Of a stretch of DNA of 64,000 nt, positions 36,039 to 44,513 are shown one piece after another. This stretch comes from QPIN01 sp965224575 (GTDB taxonomy: Bacteria; Pseudomonadota; Gammaproteobacteria; Methylococcales; Methylomonadaceae): NCBI GenBank assembly GCA_965224575.1, contig CBDCZQ010000006.1, positions 2,852,001 to 2,916,000 of the forward strand, in the 5' to 3' direction. A program made the translations under genes and the position numbers. Each line of letters begins with the position of its first letter. The stretch's first letter is position 1. Under the pieces are notes generated by a model. The model was not told the DNA's origin. It made no database searches and saw only the letters and a program-made list of their open reading frames with translations.

Positions 36039-36263
36039 ATGATATATTTTTTAGTAACATTTGCATTTATGTTAATTGTAGTAACAATCATGGCGATTGG
36101 TGTCATTTTTGGTAGACGTGCTATAAAAGGGTCGTGTGGAGGCGCAAGCAATGGTAGTTGTGTTTGCGTTGAAAAATGTGATAAAAAAAAGAAGAAGGAA
36201 GCAGAACAAGTAATGAAGGAGTTAAATATAAATAAAATTGATATTCCAGTAGTTAAGGAGTAA
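36039..36263 (+). CDS. nqrM: Na+-NQR maturation protein NqrM
   Basis: A 74-residue protein with one N-terminal TM helix (about 3-25), then the motif RRAIKGSCGG and a cysteine cluster (SCVCVEKC), followed by a charged tail. This is the NqrM (DUF539) signature. NqrM helps deliver iron or the Fe-S centre between NqrD and NqrE. It starts 4 bases after apbE. Confidence 0.94.
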   Translation: MIYFLVTFAFMLIVVTIMAIGVIFGRRAIKGSCGGASNGSCVCVEKCDKKKKKEAEQVMKELNINKIDIPVVKE

Positions 36264-36295
36264 CAAAAGTTGATCATTTAATGAGGAGATAACTT

Positions 36296-36691
36296 ATGTT
36301 AGCAAAAATAACAATTGCAGATTATATGACAAAAAATATAATGACTTTAAAGGAAGATGCTGATGTTTTGGCCACGATAAAGCAATTATTAAATCATAAA
36401 ATCACTTGCGCCCCTGTGTTAGATCCTGCGGGAAAATTAGTGGGAATGTTTTCTGAAAAAGATAGCATGAAGGTGGTGCTGGATGCTTCTTATAACCAAG
36501 GAATGAGCGGAATAGTATCTGATTTTATGAATCATAATATAATTTCAGTTGAAGCCCGTTCAAGTATTGTTGATCTTGCTGATAAGTTTCAAGACTCATC
36601 TGTAAGAAGTTTTCCAGTTTTTGATAACAATAAGTTAGTAGGGATTGTTAGTAGAACAGATGTTTTACGTGCATTGGTCTCTATGAAATAA
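36296..36691 (+). CDS. CBS-domain protein
   Basis: A 131-residue protein made of two CBS motifs (DYMTKNIMTLKEDADVLATIKQLL and DFMNHNIISVEARSSIVDLADKF) that form one Bateman module for adenine nucleotides. No catalytic domain. Its partner is unknown. It lies between nqrM and sbcB on the same strand with short gaps and an AGGAG RBS. Confidence 0.92.
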   Translation: MLAKITIADYMTKNIMTLKEDADVLATIKQLLNHKITCAPVLDPAGKLVGMFSEKDSMKVVLDASYNQGMSGIVSDFMNHNIISVEARSSIVDLADKFQDSSVRSFPVFDNNKLVGIVSRTDVLRALVSMK

Positions 36692-36694
36692 ATA

Positions 36695-38119
36695 ATGCAA
36701 GCTCAACAAACCTTTTACTGGCATGATTATGAAACATGGGGCTTAAGTCCATCTCTTGATAGACCTTCCCAATTTGCAGGTATTCGTACTGATATGGACT
36801 TTAATATCATTGGCGAACCTGACATGTTTTACTGCCGATTATGTGAAGATTATTTACCGGGAGCTGAATCTGCATTAATTACAGGTATTACGCCACAAAT
36901 CACTCAATCTGAAGGGGTTTGTGAGGCTGAGTTTGCATCAAGAATAAATCAACAATTCACTCAAATCAATACATGTGTTGTGGGATATAACACGATACGT
37001 TTTGATGAAGAATTCTCAAGAAATTTATTTTATCGAAATTTTTTTGATCCCTATGAATACAGTTGGAAAAATGGAAATTCGCGCTGGGATATTATAGATC
37101 TAGTCCGTGCTGCCTATGCTTTACGGCCAGAAGGTATTAATTGGCCAAAAAATGAACAGGGCTTGCCAAGTTTCCGATTGGAATTGTTAACCGAGGCTAA
37201 TGGGATATCCCACGAAAGTGCCCATGATGCTACTTCTGATGTCTATGCGACCATAGCAATTGCAAAACTGATAAAGCAGAAAGCACCAAAACTTTTTGAT
37301 TATTACTTTAAACTTAGAAATAAAAACAAAGTCAAAGAGCTGATTGATACTCAGCGACATACGCCACTCATTCATGTTTCTGGTATGTTTGGTGCAGTTA
37401 AAGGTAATACTGCTATTGTCGCACCTATAGTCTGGCATCCAATAAATACTAATGTGGTGGCTGTTGTCGATTTGTCTCAAGATTTATCTCCATTATTTGA
37501 ATTACCTGCTGATGAAATTAGACAACGTCTATATACAAAAAAAGAAGAATTAGGTGATAAATTACCTATTCCTATAAAGCTGGTTCATATTAATAAATGC
37601 CCATTTTTAGCGATTGAAAAAACATTATTAGCTGAAAATTCAACTCGATTAGGCATTGACCGAGACACTTGCTTTGAAAATTTAAAAAAATTAAAAGCAA
37701 ATAAAAAAATAACACAGGTCATATCAGAAGTCTTTAAACAAGAAAATACTTTTGATAATAAGGGTAATGTTGATGCTATGTTATATGATAGTTTTTTTTC
37801 TGATAGTGATAAAAGGGAATTTGAAAAAATACGCAAGACGGTACCAGAGAAGTTAGCTGCTAAAAGAGTTTCTGTTTCTGATAAACGTTTTGAATCACTT
37901 TTTTTTAATTATCGAGCAAGGAATTATCCTCAATTTTTATCTGAAACTGAAAAGGTAAAATGGAATTCTCACCGACAAACGACTCTCTCTCCTAAATTAG
38001 CTGTTTATTTTTCAAATCTTGATATTCTTGTTGAGCAATATAAAGATGATAAAAAGAATAGTCTTATTATTCAAAGTCTTTATCAATATGTAGAAACAAT
38101 TACAGATTCTCTTGGTTAA
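36695..38119 (+). CDS. sbcB: Exodeoxyribonuclease I
   Basis: A 474-residue 3'-5' single-strand DNA exonuclease. The DEDD exonuclease domain opens with FYWHDYETWGLSPSLDRPSQFAGIRTD and continues with VGYNTIRFDEEFSRNLFYRNFFDPY and HDATSDVYATIAIA. The SH3-like and C-terminal helical domains follow. ExoI acts in mismatch repair and recombination and contacts SSB. 38120-38384 after it has no recognised feature. Confidence 0.96.
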   Translation: MQAQQTFYWHDYETWGLSPSLDRPSQFAGIRTDMDFNIIGEPDMFYCRLCEDYLPGAESALITGITPQITQSEGVCEAEFASRINQQFTQINTCVVGYNTIRFDEEFSRNLFYRNFFDPYEYSWKNGNSRWDIIDLVRAAYALRPEGINWPKNEQGLPSFRLELLTEANGISHESAHDATSDVYATIAIAKLIKQKAPKLFDYYFKLRNKNKVKELIDTQRHTPLIHVSGMFGAVKGNTAIVAPIVWHPINTNVVAVVDLSQDLSPLFELPADEIRQRLYTKKEELGDKLPIPIKLVHINKCPFLAIEKTLLAENSTRLGIDRDTCFENLKKLKANKKITQVISEVFKQENTFDNKGNVDAMLYDSFFSDSDKREFEKIRKTVPEKLAAKRVSVSDKRFESLFFNYRARNYPQFLSETEKVKWNSHRQTTLSPKLAVYFSNLDILVEQYKDDKKNSLIIQSLYQYVETITDSLG

Positions 38120-38384
38120 TTAAAACTGACTAAGCCTAAAAAACTGAACTAGAATATTTATTGATATCTCTGCAAAACAGTAAAATAGGTTGTCAAAAAA
38201 ATTTAATCTATAAAAAAGTAATCATATTTTTTCTTAACCCTTCCTCATTATTACAATTTAGTGTGATTTTTTATCTAAACAAACCTATGTCAAAGTATTA
38301 GAAGTTAATCCTATCCTTCCTTGAACAGTGTAAATTTTGGACTATGCTGAAAGTATCTCAATGAATAGGTAGGAAAACCGTCTC

Positions 38385-39956
38385 ATGCTTAAAAAATTTA
38401 CATATTTGTCTATACCTTTACTTTTATTTGGTTCTTCAGCTGCTTTTTCAGCGGGGTTCCCTAATGAACCAGGATCAACACCGGGTTCTGGCACAAGCGC
38501 TAGTCCAATTTCTGATTCAGATGCACAAGACGAAAGGTTATACGCCTTTGACGACCATGTAACAGTTGTACCCAACAAAATATCTACGGTTGAGGGTGAT
38601 GTTACTACTAATGATAAGAATGGTAGTTTTACCGAATTAACTAGTTCACCCGTCAGCGAATATGGTTATTTAGTGTTAAATTCTGATGGGAGTTTTACCT
38701 ATACACTTTATGAAAATGCAGCTAGTGTAACTGATCTTAAAGTAGGTGATGTTATAACTGATACATTTTCATATATTTATGTTGCTGATTCAGGACAAAG
38801 TGCTGTTGCAAAGTTAAATGTACAGATTATTGGTAATCCGGTTGATGCTAATGGTGATACTGTTTTTCAAGCACCTGTTGATGAACCTTACGATAATGTA
38901 GATGTTGAATTTAATGATCGTTCAGCTCAGGCAACACCGTTAAATTCTGGGAGAAATATTAAAGGCCATTTGCATCATTCTGCCGATAAAGATTGGTATA
39001 AAATAGCCAGTTCAGGTAATGAAATTATTTCACTCGAAGTTTGCCCGAAAGGAAGTAGTTGTTTTGGTAAAAAGAGCTGGGCTCTTTATGTGTTTGATAG
39101 TGAAAAATTAACCAAAGAAATGGAAGAAGAACGGTTTGTTTTTAGTCGTTGGGTTGATGAAACTGGTTCGACACAAGATGAAGTTGATAGTCAAATTATT
39201 TCTGGAACTAATGGTAGTTCTAATCACATGTATTTAAATTATAGAGTAGGTACTTTTGAAGGTGCTCTAATAGGTATTATTGATCCATGTTTTGATACTT
39301 CTAATACAGTAGACTTAGCCGTTGGGAATGGAGCAAGAAATTATCTGGTTGCTGTCTCTTCTGTTTTAAAAGGAGACTCAGGTGATGCAGAAAATTGTGG
39401 TGGTGGTTCAGTTGTTTTAGAAGAAGCTGGCCGTAATGTAACCGGTCAAGCTCCTGATGGTAAAGATGAAGATGGCAGGGCTAAAGTTAAAGATAAAAAA
39501 TACACAACAACTCAACAATTTATTTCTATTTTTCCAAAGAGTGACGATCAGTATTCAATCAAAGTTACAGGGACTGGATTACACCCTTTATTATCAGAAG
39601 AAGCAAAGGTAAAATCTGCTACTTTTGATTTTAATACAGGTGAATTAAATCTTCCTAAAGTGCGTATTTTTGATCAGTTGTATTCAGCTAATTTAGCTAT
39701 GAACAAACCTTCTGCTCGCAGTGCTAAGGAAATTAGTGCCTTGAGTTTTGGTTTGTCAAACCTTAGTTCTTTGAATGCAGATGAAGAGAATGATGCTTTT
39801 CAAGCAACCTATAACCCGAGTAATCAGCAAGTTATAATACCTAGAGTAACTGATTCGACAACTGATAAAGCATATTCAGTAATTATGGAATATCATCCTG
39901 AAACTGATAAATTTAATCAATGGTTAGAGTTAATTAGTTATGAACTTATCAAATAA
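38385..39956 (+). CDS. Secreted Ig/VCBS-like and PPC-like domain protein
   Basis: A 523-residue exported protein (signal peptide to about 22, AAFSAG). Residues about 25-55 are a Ser/Pro/Gly-rich linker. Residues about 60-150 resemble a VCBS/cadherin-like domain (GYLVLNSDGSFTYTLYENA, GDVITDTFSYIYVADSG). Residues about 185-240 resemble a pre-peptidase C-terminal domain (IKGHLHHSADKDWYKI). The rest is unrecognised and lacks a protease or sorting motif that I can see. It is probably a surface or periplasmic structural protein. Confidence 0.65.
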   Translation: MLKKFTYLSIPLLLFGSSAAFSAGFPNEPGSTPGSGTSASPISDSDAQDERLYAFDDHVTVVPNKISTVEGDVTTNDKNGSFTELTSSPVSEYGYLVLNSDGSFTYTLYENAASVTDLKVGDVITDTFSYIYVADSGQSAVAKLNVQIIGNPVDANGDTVFQAPVDEPYDNVDVEFNDRSAQATPLNSGRNIKGHLHHSADKDWYKIASSGNEIISLEVCPKGSSCFGKKSWALYVFDSEKLTKEMEEERFVFSRWVDETGSTQDEVDSQIISGTNGSSNHMYLNYRVGTFEGALIGIIDPCFDTSNTVDLAVGNGARNYLVAVSSVLKGDSGDAENCGGGSVVLEEAGRNVTGQAPDGKDEDGRAKVKDKKYTTTQQFISIFPKSDDQYSIKVTGTGLHPLLSEEAKVKSATFDFNTGELNLPKVRIFDQLYSANLAMNKPSARSAKEISALSFGLSNLSSLNADEENDAFQATYNPSNQQVIIPRVTDSTTDKAYSVIMEYHPETDKFNQWLELISYELIK

Positions 39957-39977
39957 TTTTTAATAGATAGAATAAAT

Positions 39978-40010
39978 GTAGGTTGGGCTGCCGTCTCTTT
40001 GGCAACCCAA
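39978..40010. repeat. REP-like palindrome, copy 1
   Basis: GTAGGTTGGGCTGCCGTC and GGCAACCCAA form the arms of a short imperfect hairpin between a gene end and acnB. Related copies are at 42764, 47901, 59190, 61068 and 61121. Confidence 0.75.
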
Positions 40011-40093
40011 TGCTACTCTAGCTAAAGGTGCTGAGTTTACGATAGAACTGTTAGCCTAACCATTATTTACTTCTTTATTAATCATACCTTATA

Positions 40094-40129
40094 AAACATC
40101 AATTAGGTTCGCCTAATTGATGTTTTTTT
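40094..40129 (+). terminator. Intrinsic terminator before acnB
   Basis: AAACATCAATTAGG and CCTAATTGATGTTT pair perfectly over 14 bp around a TTCG tetraloop, followed by a T run. It lies 138 bases after the secreted-protein gene and 84 before acnB and would isolate acnB from upstream transcription. Confidence 0.9.
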
Positions 40130-40212
40130 GTTTAAGAAGATCAGAATCCTTATATGACTTAATGTAATCTGATAAAATTAGAAGATATTTTTTAAGTTTT
40201 CAAGGGTACATA

Positions 40213-42759
40213 ATGCTAGAGCAATACCGCGAACATGTTGCAGAACGCGCTGCAGAAGGAATCGTTCCACAACCTCTAAATTCTGATCAAGTAGCTGGTT
40301 TAGTTGAATTAATTAAACATCCACCTTCTGGTGAAGAAGAGTTTATCCTTGATCTGTTAATTAACCGTGTTCCTGCTGGTGTCGATGAAGCGGCATACGT
40401 TAAAGCGGGTTTTTTGGCAGCAATAGCAAAAGGTGAAGATACTTCGCCTATATTAGCCGCTAATAGAGCAACTGAATTATTAGGCACGATGTTAGGTGGC
40501 TATAATATTGCGCCGCTGATTGATTTATTAGATAGTGATATATTAGCACCTACAGTTGTAAAAGCCTTATCCCATACATTACTGGTTTTTGATGCGTTTC
40601 ATGATGTAAAAGAAAAAGCCGATGCTGGAAATGAGTTTGCCAGGCAGATTATTAATTCCTGGGCAGAAGCTGAGTGGTTTACAAACAAGCCTAAAGTTCC
40701 TGAAAAACTAACGGTTACAGTCTTTAAAGTCACCGGTGAAACTAATACCGATGATTTATCACCTGCACCAGATGCCTGGTCTCGACCCGATATTCCTTTG
40801 CACGCCAAAGCGATGCTTAAAATTCCAAGAGACGGAATTACAAATGCAGAGCTGCAAATAGAGGAACTTAAACAAAAAGGTTTTCCTGTTGCCTATGTGG
40901 GTGACGTAGTGGGTACAGGCTCTTCACGTAAATCAGCGACAAACTCAGTTTTGTGGTACATGGGAAATGATATTCCTTATGTGCCAAATAAACGAGCGGG
41001 TGGTGTTTGTATCGGTGGAAAAATAGCCCCTATTTTCTTTAATACAATGGAAGACTCTGGAGCATTGCCTTTTGAATGTGATGTAGAAAAAATGGCAATG
41101 GGGGATGTGATCGATATTTATCCATACCAAGGTGTTGTTAAACGGCATGATAGTGAAGAAGTGATCGCTGAGTATTCACTAAAAACAGAAGTAATTTTAG
41201 ATGAAGTGCAAGCCGGCGGACGGATTCCTTTAATTATTGGTCGTGGGTTAACGGATCGAGCCAGACAAGCATTAGGACTAGAAACATCAACCGTTTTTCG
41301 TCGTCCGCAAGATAAAACGGAAAGTAGCAAAGGATATACTTTAGCTCAAAAAATAGTAGGTAAAGCATGTGGTGTAGAAGGTGTTAGACCAGATATTTAT
41401 TGTGAACCACGGATGACAACAGTGGGTTCACAAGATACCACTGGCCCTATGACGCGTGATGAGTTGAAAGACCTCGCTTGCTTAGGTTTTTCTGCTGATC
41501 TGGTTTTACAATCTTTTTGTCACACAGCGGCTTATCCAAAGCCAATTGATGTAGAAATGCAGCACACACTACCTGATTTTATTATGAATCGTGGTGGTGT
41601 CGCATTACGACCAGGGGATGGGATCATCCATTCATGGCTAAATCGTATGTTGTTACCTGATACTGTAGGTACAGGAGGGGATTCACACACACGCTTTCCG
41701 TTAGGCATTTCTTTTCCGGCAGGCTCAGGTCTGGTTGCTTTTGCAGCTGCTACAGGAGTGATGCCTTTGGATATGCCGGAATCTGTTTTAGTCCGGTTTA
41801 AAGGGGAAATGCAACCTGGAATTACCTTACGTGATTTGGTGAATGCGATCCCTTATGCGGCGATACAAAAAGGTTTATTAACAGTTGAGAAAAAAGGTAA
41901 AAAGAATGTTTTTTCTGGGCGTATTCTTGAAATTGAAGGTTTACCCGATTTAAAAGTAGAGCAAGCGTTTGAATTATCAGATGCATCTGCAGAACGTTCG
42001 GCGGGCGGTTGTACTATTCGCTTAAATGAAGCACCCATCAGAGAATACATAAATTCTAATATTACCTTGTTAAAATGGATGGTGGCTGAAGCTTACGGTG
42101 ATGCAAGAACTATCAATCGAAGAATTGAACAAATGCAAGAATGGCTATCTAATCCAGTATTAATGGAACCCGATGCTGATGCTGAATATTTTGAAATAAT
42201 AGAAATTGATCTGAATGAAATTAAAGAGCCCATCATGGCATGTCCCAATGACCCTGATGATGTAAAAACATTATCGGATGTTGCGGGAACAAAAATTGAT
42301 GAAGTATTCTTAGGTTCTTGTATGACTAATATTGGTCACTTCCGTGCAGCGGGGAAATTATTAGAAAAACATGAAGGACGTTTACCCACACAATTATGGG
42401 TTTCTCCACCAACAAAAATGGATCAGGCACAATTAACAGAAGAAGGTTACTACAGCACTTTTGGTAAAGCAGGTGCAAGAATGGAAATGCCTGGCTGTTC
42501 ACTGTGCATGGGTAACCAGGCTAGAGTAGCAGATAATGCAACCGTAGTTTCTACTTCCACCCGTAATTTTCCTAACCGTTTAGGGAATGATGCGAATGTT
42601 TATCTAAGTTCAGCCGAGTTAGCCTCTGTTTGCTCTATTTTAGGTAAAATACCTACTTTTTCTGAATATATGCAATATTATGAGCAGATTAATGAGACAG
42701 CAGAGGATACTTACCAATATTTAAATTTCGATAAAATAGAAAAATATCAGCAAAAATAA
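40213..42759 (+). CDS. acnB: Aconitate hydratase B / 2-methylisocitrate dehydratase
   Basis: An 848-residue AcnB-type aconitase interconverting citrate and isocitrate in the TCA cycle. The N-terminal HEAT-like domain (LEQYREHVAERAAEGIVPQPL) is specific to AcnB. Conserved substrate and cluster residues are in DDLSPAPDAWSRPDIP, SFCHTAAYPKP, TVGTGGDSHTRFPLGISFPAGSG, LGSCMTNIGHFRAAGK and MPGCSLCMGNQ, giving the three Fe-S cysteines. Normal length. Confidence 0.98.
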   Translation: MLEQYREHVAERAAEGIVPQPLNSDQVAGLVELIKHPPSGEEEFILDLLINRVPAGVDEAAYVKAGFLAAIAKGEDTSPILAANRATELLGTMLGGYNIAPLIDLLDSDILAPTVVKALSHTLLVFDAFHDVKEKADAGNEFARQIINSWAEAEWFTNKPKVPEKLTVTVFKVTGETNTDDLSPAPDAWSRPDIPLHAKAMLKIPRDGITNAELQIEELKQKGFPVAYVGDVVGTGSSRKSATNSVLWYMGNDIPYVPNKRAGGVCIGGKIAPIFFNTMEDSGALPFECDVEKMAMGDVIDIYPYQGVVKRHDSEEVIAEYSLKTEVILDEVQAGGRIPLIIGRGLTDRARQALGLETSTVFRRPQDKTESSKGYTLAQKIVGKACGVEGVRPDIYCEPRMTTVGSQDTTGPMTRDELKDLACLGFSADLVLQSFCHTAAYPKPIDVEMQHTLPDFIMNRGGVALRPGDGIIHSWLNRMLLPDTVGTGGDSHTRFPLGISFPAGSGLVAFAAATGVMPLDMPESVLVRFKGEMQPGITLRDLVNAIPYAAIQKGLLTVEKKGKKNVFSGRILEIEGLPDLKVEQAFELSDASAERSAGGCTIRLNEAPIREYINSNITLLKWMVAEAYGDARTINRRIEQMQEWLSNPVLMEPDADAEYFEIIEIDLNEIKEPIMACPNDPDDVKTLSDVAGTKIDEVFLGSCMTNIGHFRAAGKLLEKHEGRLPTQLWVSPPTKMDQAQLTEEGYYSTFGKAGARMEMPGCSLCMGNQARVADNATVVSTSTRNFPNRLGNDANVYLSSAELASVCSILGKIPTFSEYMQYYEQINETAEDTYQYLNFDKIEKYQQK

Positions 42760-42763
42760 TTTT

Positions 42764-42798
42764 GTAGGTTGGGCTAGCGGCTCTATCGTTAACCCAAC
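42764..42798. repeat. REP-like palindrome, copy 2
   Basis: GTAGGTTGGGCTAGCGGCTC paired with GTTAACCCAAC, directly after acnB. It belongs to the variant with CTCTATCGTT at the tip, shared with the copy at 61068. Confidence 0.7.
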
Positions 42799-42864
42799 TA
42801 TTTAAACATTTATTTGCAAAAAGATAGCTCCTAATCAATAAAATATCCCAATTTCTTTTAATAA

Positions 42865-44046
42865 ATGCAAAAAACTGATGTAGTCGTTATAGGAGCAGGT
42901 GCATCAGGGCTAATGTGCGCGATTGAAGCAGGAAAACGTGGGCGCAGAGTCTTAGTGTTAGATAGCGCCAACAAACCAGGAAAGAAAATTCTAATGTCTG
43001 GAGGAGGGCGTTGTAACTTCACTAACTACTCAATAGAACCAGAAAATTTTATTTCTCAAAATCCACATTTTTGTAAATCAGCATTAAGCCGTTTTACCCA
43101 ATGGGATTTTTTAGCATTAATTGATCAATACAACATCCCTTTTCATGAGCGAAGGCATGGTCAGTTATTTTGTAATGACAGTGCTAAAGATATTTTAAAT
43201 ATGCTACTTGCAGAATGTGAGATTGCACAAGTAACTATTCAATTGAATTGTACAATACTAGAAATAACACAATTATCAGACAATAAATTTCAGCTTAAAA
43301 CAGATAAGAAAATAATACAATGCCAATCTCTAGTGACTGCAACAGGCGGCTTATCCATACCTAAAATGGGAGCAACGGCATTTGGCTATCAAATAGCGAA
43401 TCAATTTAATATTAATATACAGCCAGTTTCTGCTGGATTAGTTCCTTTTACTTTACAACCCAATGATAAAGATAGTTTTTCTAAGCTTTCTGGAATAGCT
43501 GTACCTTGTGCAGTGAGTAACGAAAGACAAACTTTTACAGAAAATATTTTATTTACTCATCGAGGACTAAGTGGCCCCGTTATTTTACAAATTTCTTCCT
43601 ATTGGCAAGTAGGGGAAAGGATAACAGTAAATTTTTTACCTAATAAAAATGTGATTTCATTATTGAAAGAAAAACGGAGTGAAAAGACAAAAAATCAGGT
43701 TAAAAATATCTTGTCTGATTTCTTACCTAAGCGCTTGCTTGAGGTATTAATAGATCAAAAATTATTAACCATTTCAATTCAAGATATTTCAAATCAACAA
43801 ATGAGTGAAATAGCCAACAATATTGAACAGTGGAAAATAAAACCTAGTGGAACTGAAGGTTACAGAACTGCCGAAGTAACATTAGGTGGTGTCGATTGTA
43901 CAGCCATTTCATCTAAAACTATGGAAAGTAATAGTGTATCAGGGCTGTACTTTATTGGAGAAGTTGTCGATGTCACCGGTTGGTTAGGAGGATATAATTT
44001 CCAGTGGGCCTGGTCTTCTGGGTGGTGTGCTGGTCAGTATGTATAA
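42865..44046 (+). CDS. YhiN/HI0933-family flavoprotein
   Basis: A 393-residue NAD(P)/FAD-dependent oxidoreductase. It has VVVIGAGASGLMCAIEAGKRGRRVLVLD, KILMSGGGRCNFTN, and LVTATGGLSIPKMGATAFGYQIA, with C-terminal GEVVDVTGWLGGYNFQWAWSSGWCAG, which define the HI0933 family. The cellular role is not well established. The TAA stop is supplied by the first bases of a family A repeat, so the natural C-terminus may have been trimmed slightly. Confidence 0.9.
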   Translation: MQKTDVVVIGAGASGLMCAIEAGKRGRRVLVLDSANKPGKKILMSGGGRCNFTNYSIEPENFISQNPHFCKSALSRFTQWDFLALIDQYNIPFHERRHGQLFCNDSAKDILNMLLAECEIAQVTIQLNCTILEITQLSDNKFQLKTDKKIIQCQSLVTATGGLSIPKMGATAFGYQIANQFNINIQPVSAGLVPFTLQPNDKDSFSKLSGIAVPCAVSNERQTFTENILFTHRGLSGPVILQISSYWQVGERITVNFLPNKNVISLLKEKRSEKTKNQVKNILSDFLPKRLLEVLIDQKLLTISIQDISNQQMSEIANNIEQWKIKPSGTEGYRTAEVTLGGVDCTAISSKTMESNSVSGLYFIGEVVDVTGWLGGYNFQWAWSSGWCAGQYV

Positions 44047-44215
44047 GGCAACTGGAAGGAAATAACCTGCTTGCACTAAAGCTTTTCTAACCTTTTTGTC
44101 AGTCTTCGGTCTTGTTGTTTCGGATACATAGCTTTCTATGAGGCCTATGTAACAAGATCAAATACAAACAATAATTTTTCATAAAATGGGTGGATTATTT
44201 ATTTCCAACAACCTA
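44044..44215. repeat. MITE-like palindromic repeat, family A copy 3
   Basis: TAAGGCAACTGGAA at the left and TTTCCAACAACCTAA at the right, with inner GTCTTCGGTCTTGTTGTTTCGG and a CATAGCTTTCTATG centre. The left half matches copy 1 closely; the right half has diverged. It begins exactly at the stop codon of the preceding gene. The remainder of the gap to 44513 has no gene. Confidence 0.78.
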
Positions 44216-44513
44216 ATCCTCAAAATTCATGTTCAAGCTAGGTCATTCTATTTAAGTCTACTACCTTTATTAGAGTCTTCTAAAATTAGAAGTGCACAAA
44301 ATTGTATTTTAACAAATGTTGTCTATCCTTTAAATTACTTGCAGTAAATAAATACTCGGTTTTTATCCCAATATAAGATTTGTAATCATTTCTTCTGTTT
44401 GAAGAAAATACTGGTTTCACTGCTGAGTAAAAGAATCAGATTAAAAGTTAGCCACATAAGAGATTTACTAGTCTATGTGGATGTGGTGGAATTAAAATAC
44501 AGTTGGAAAAAAA

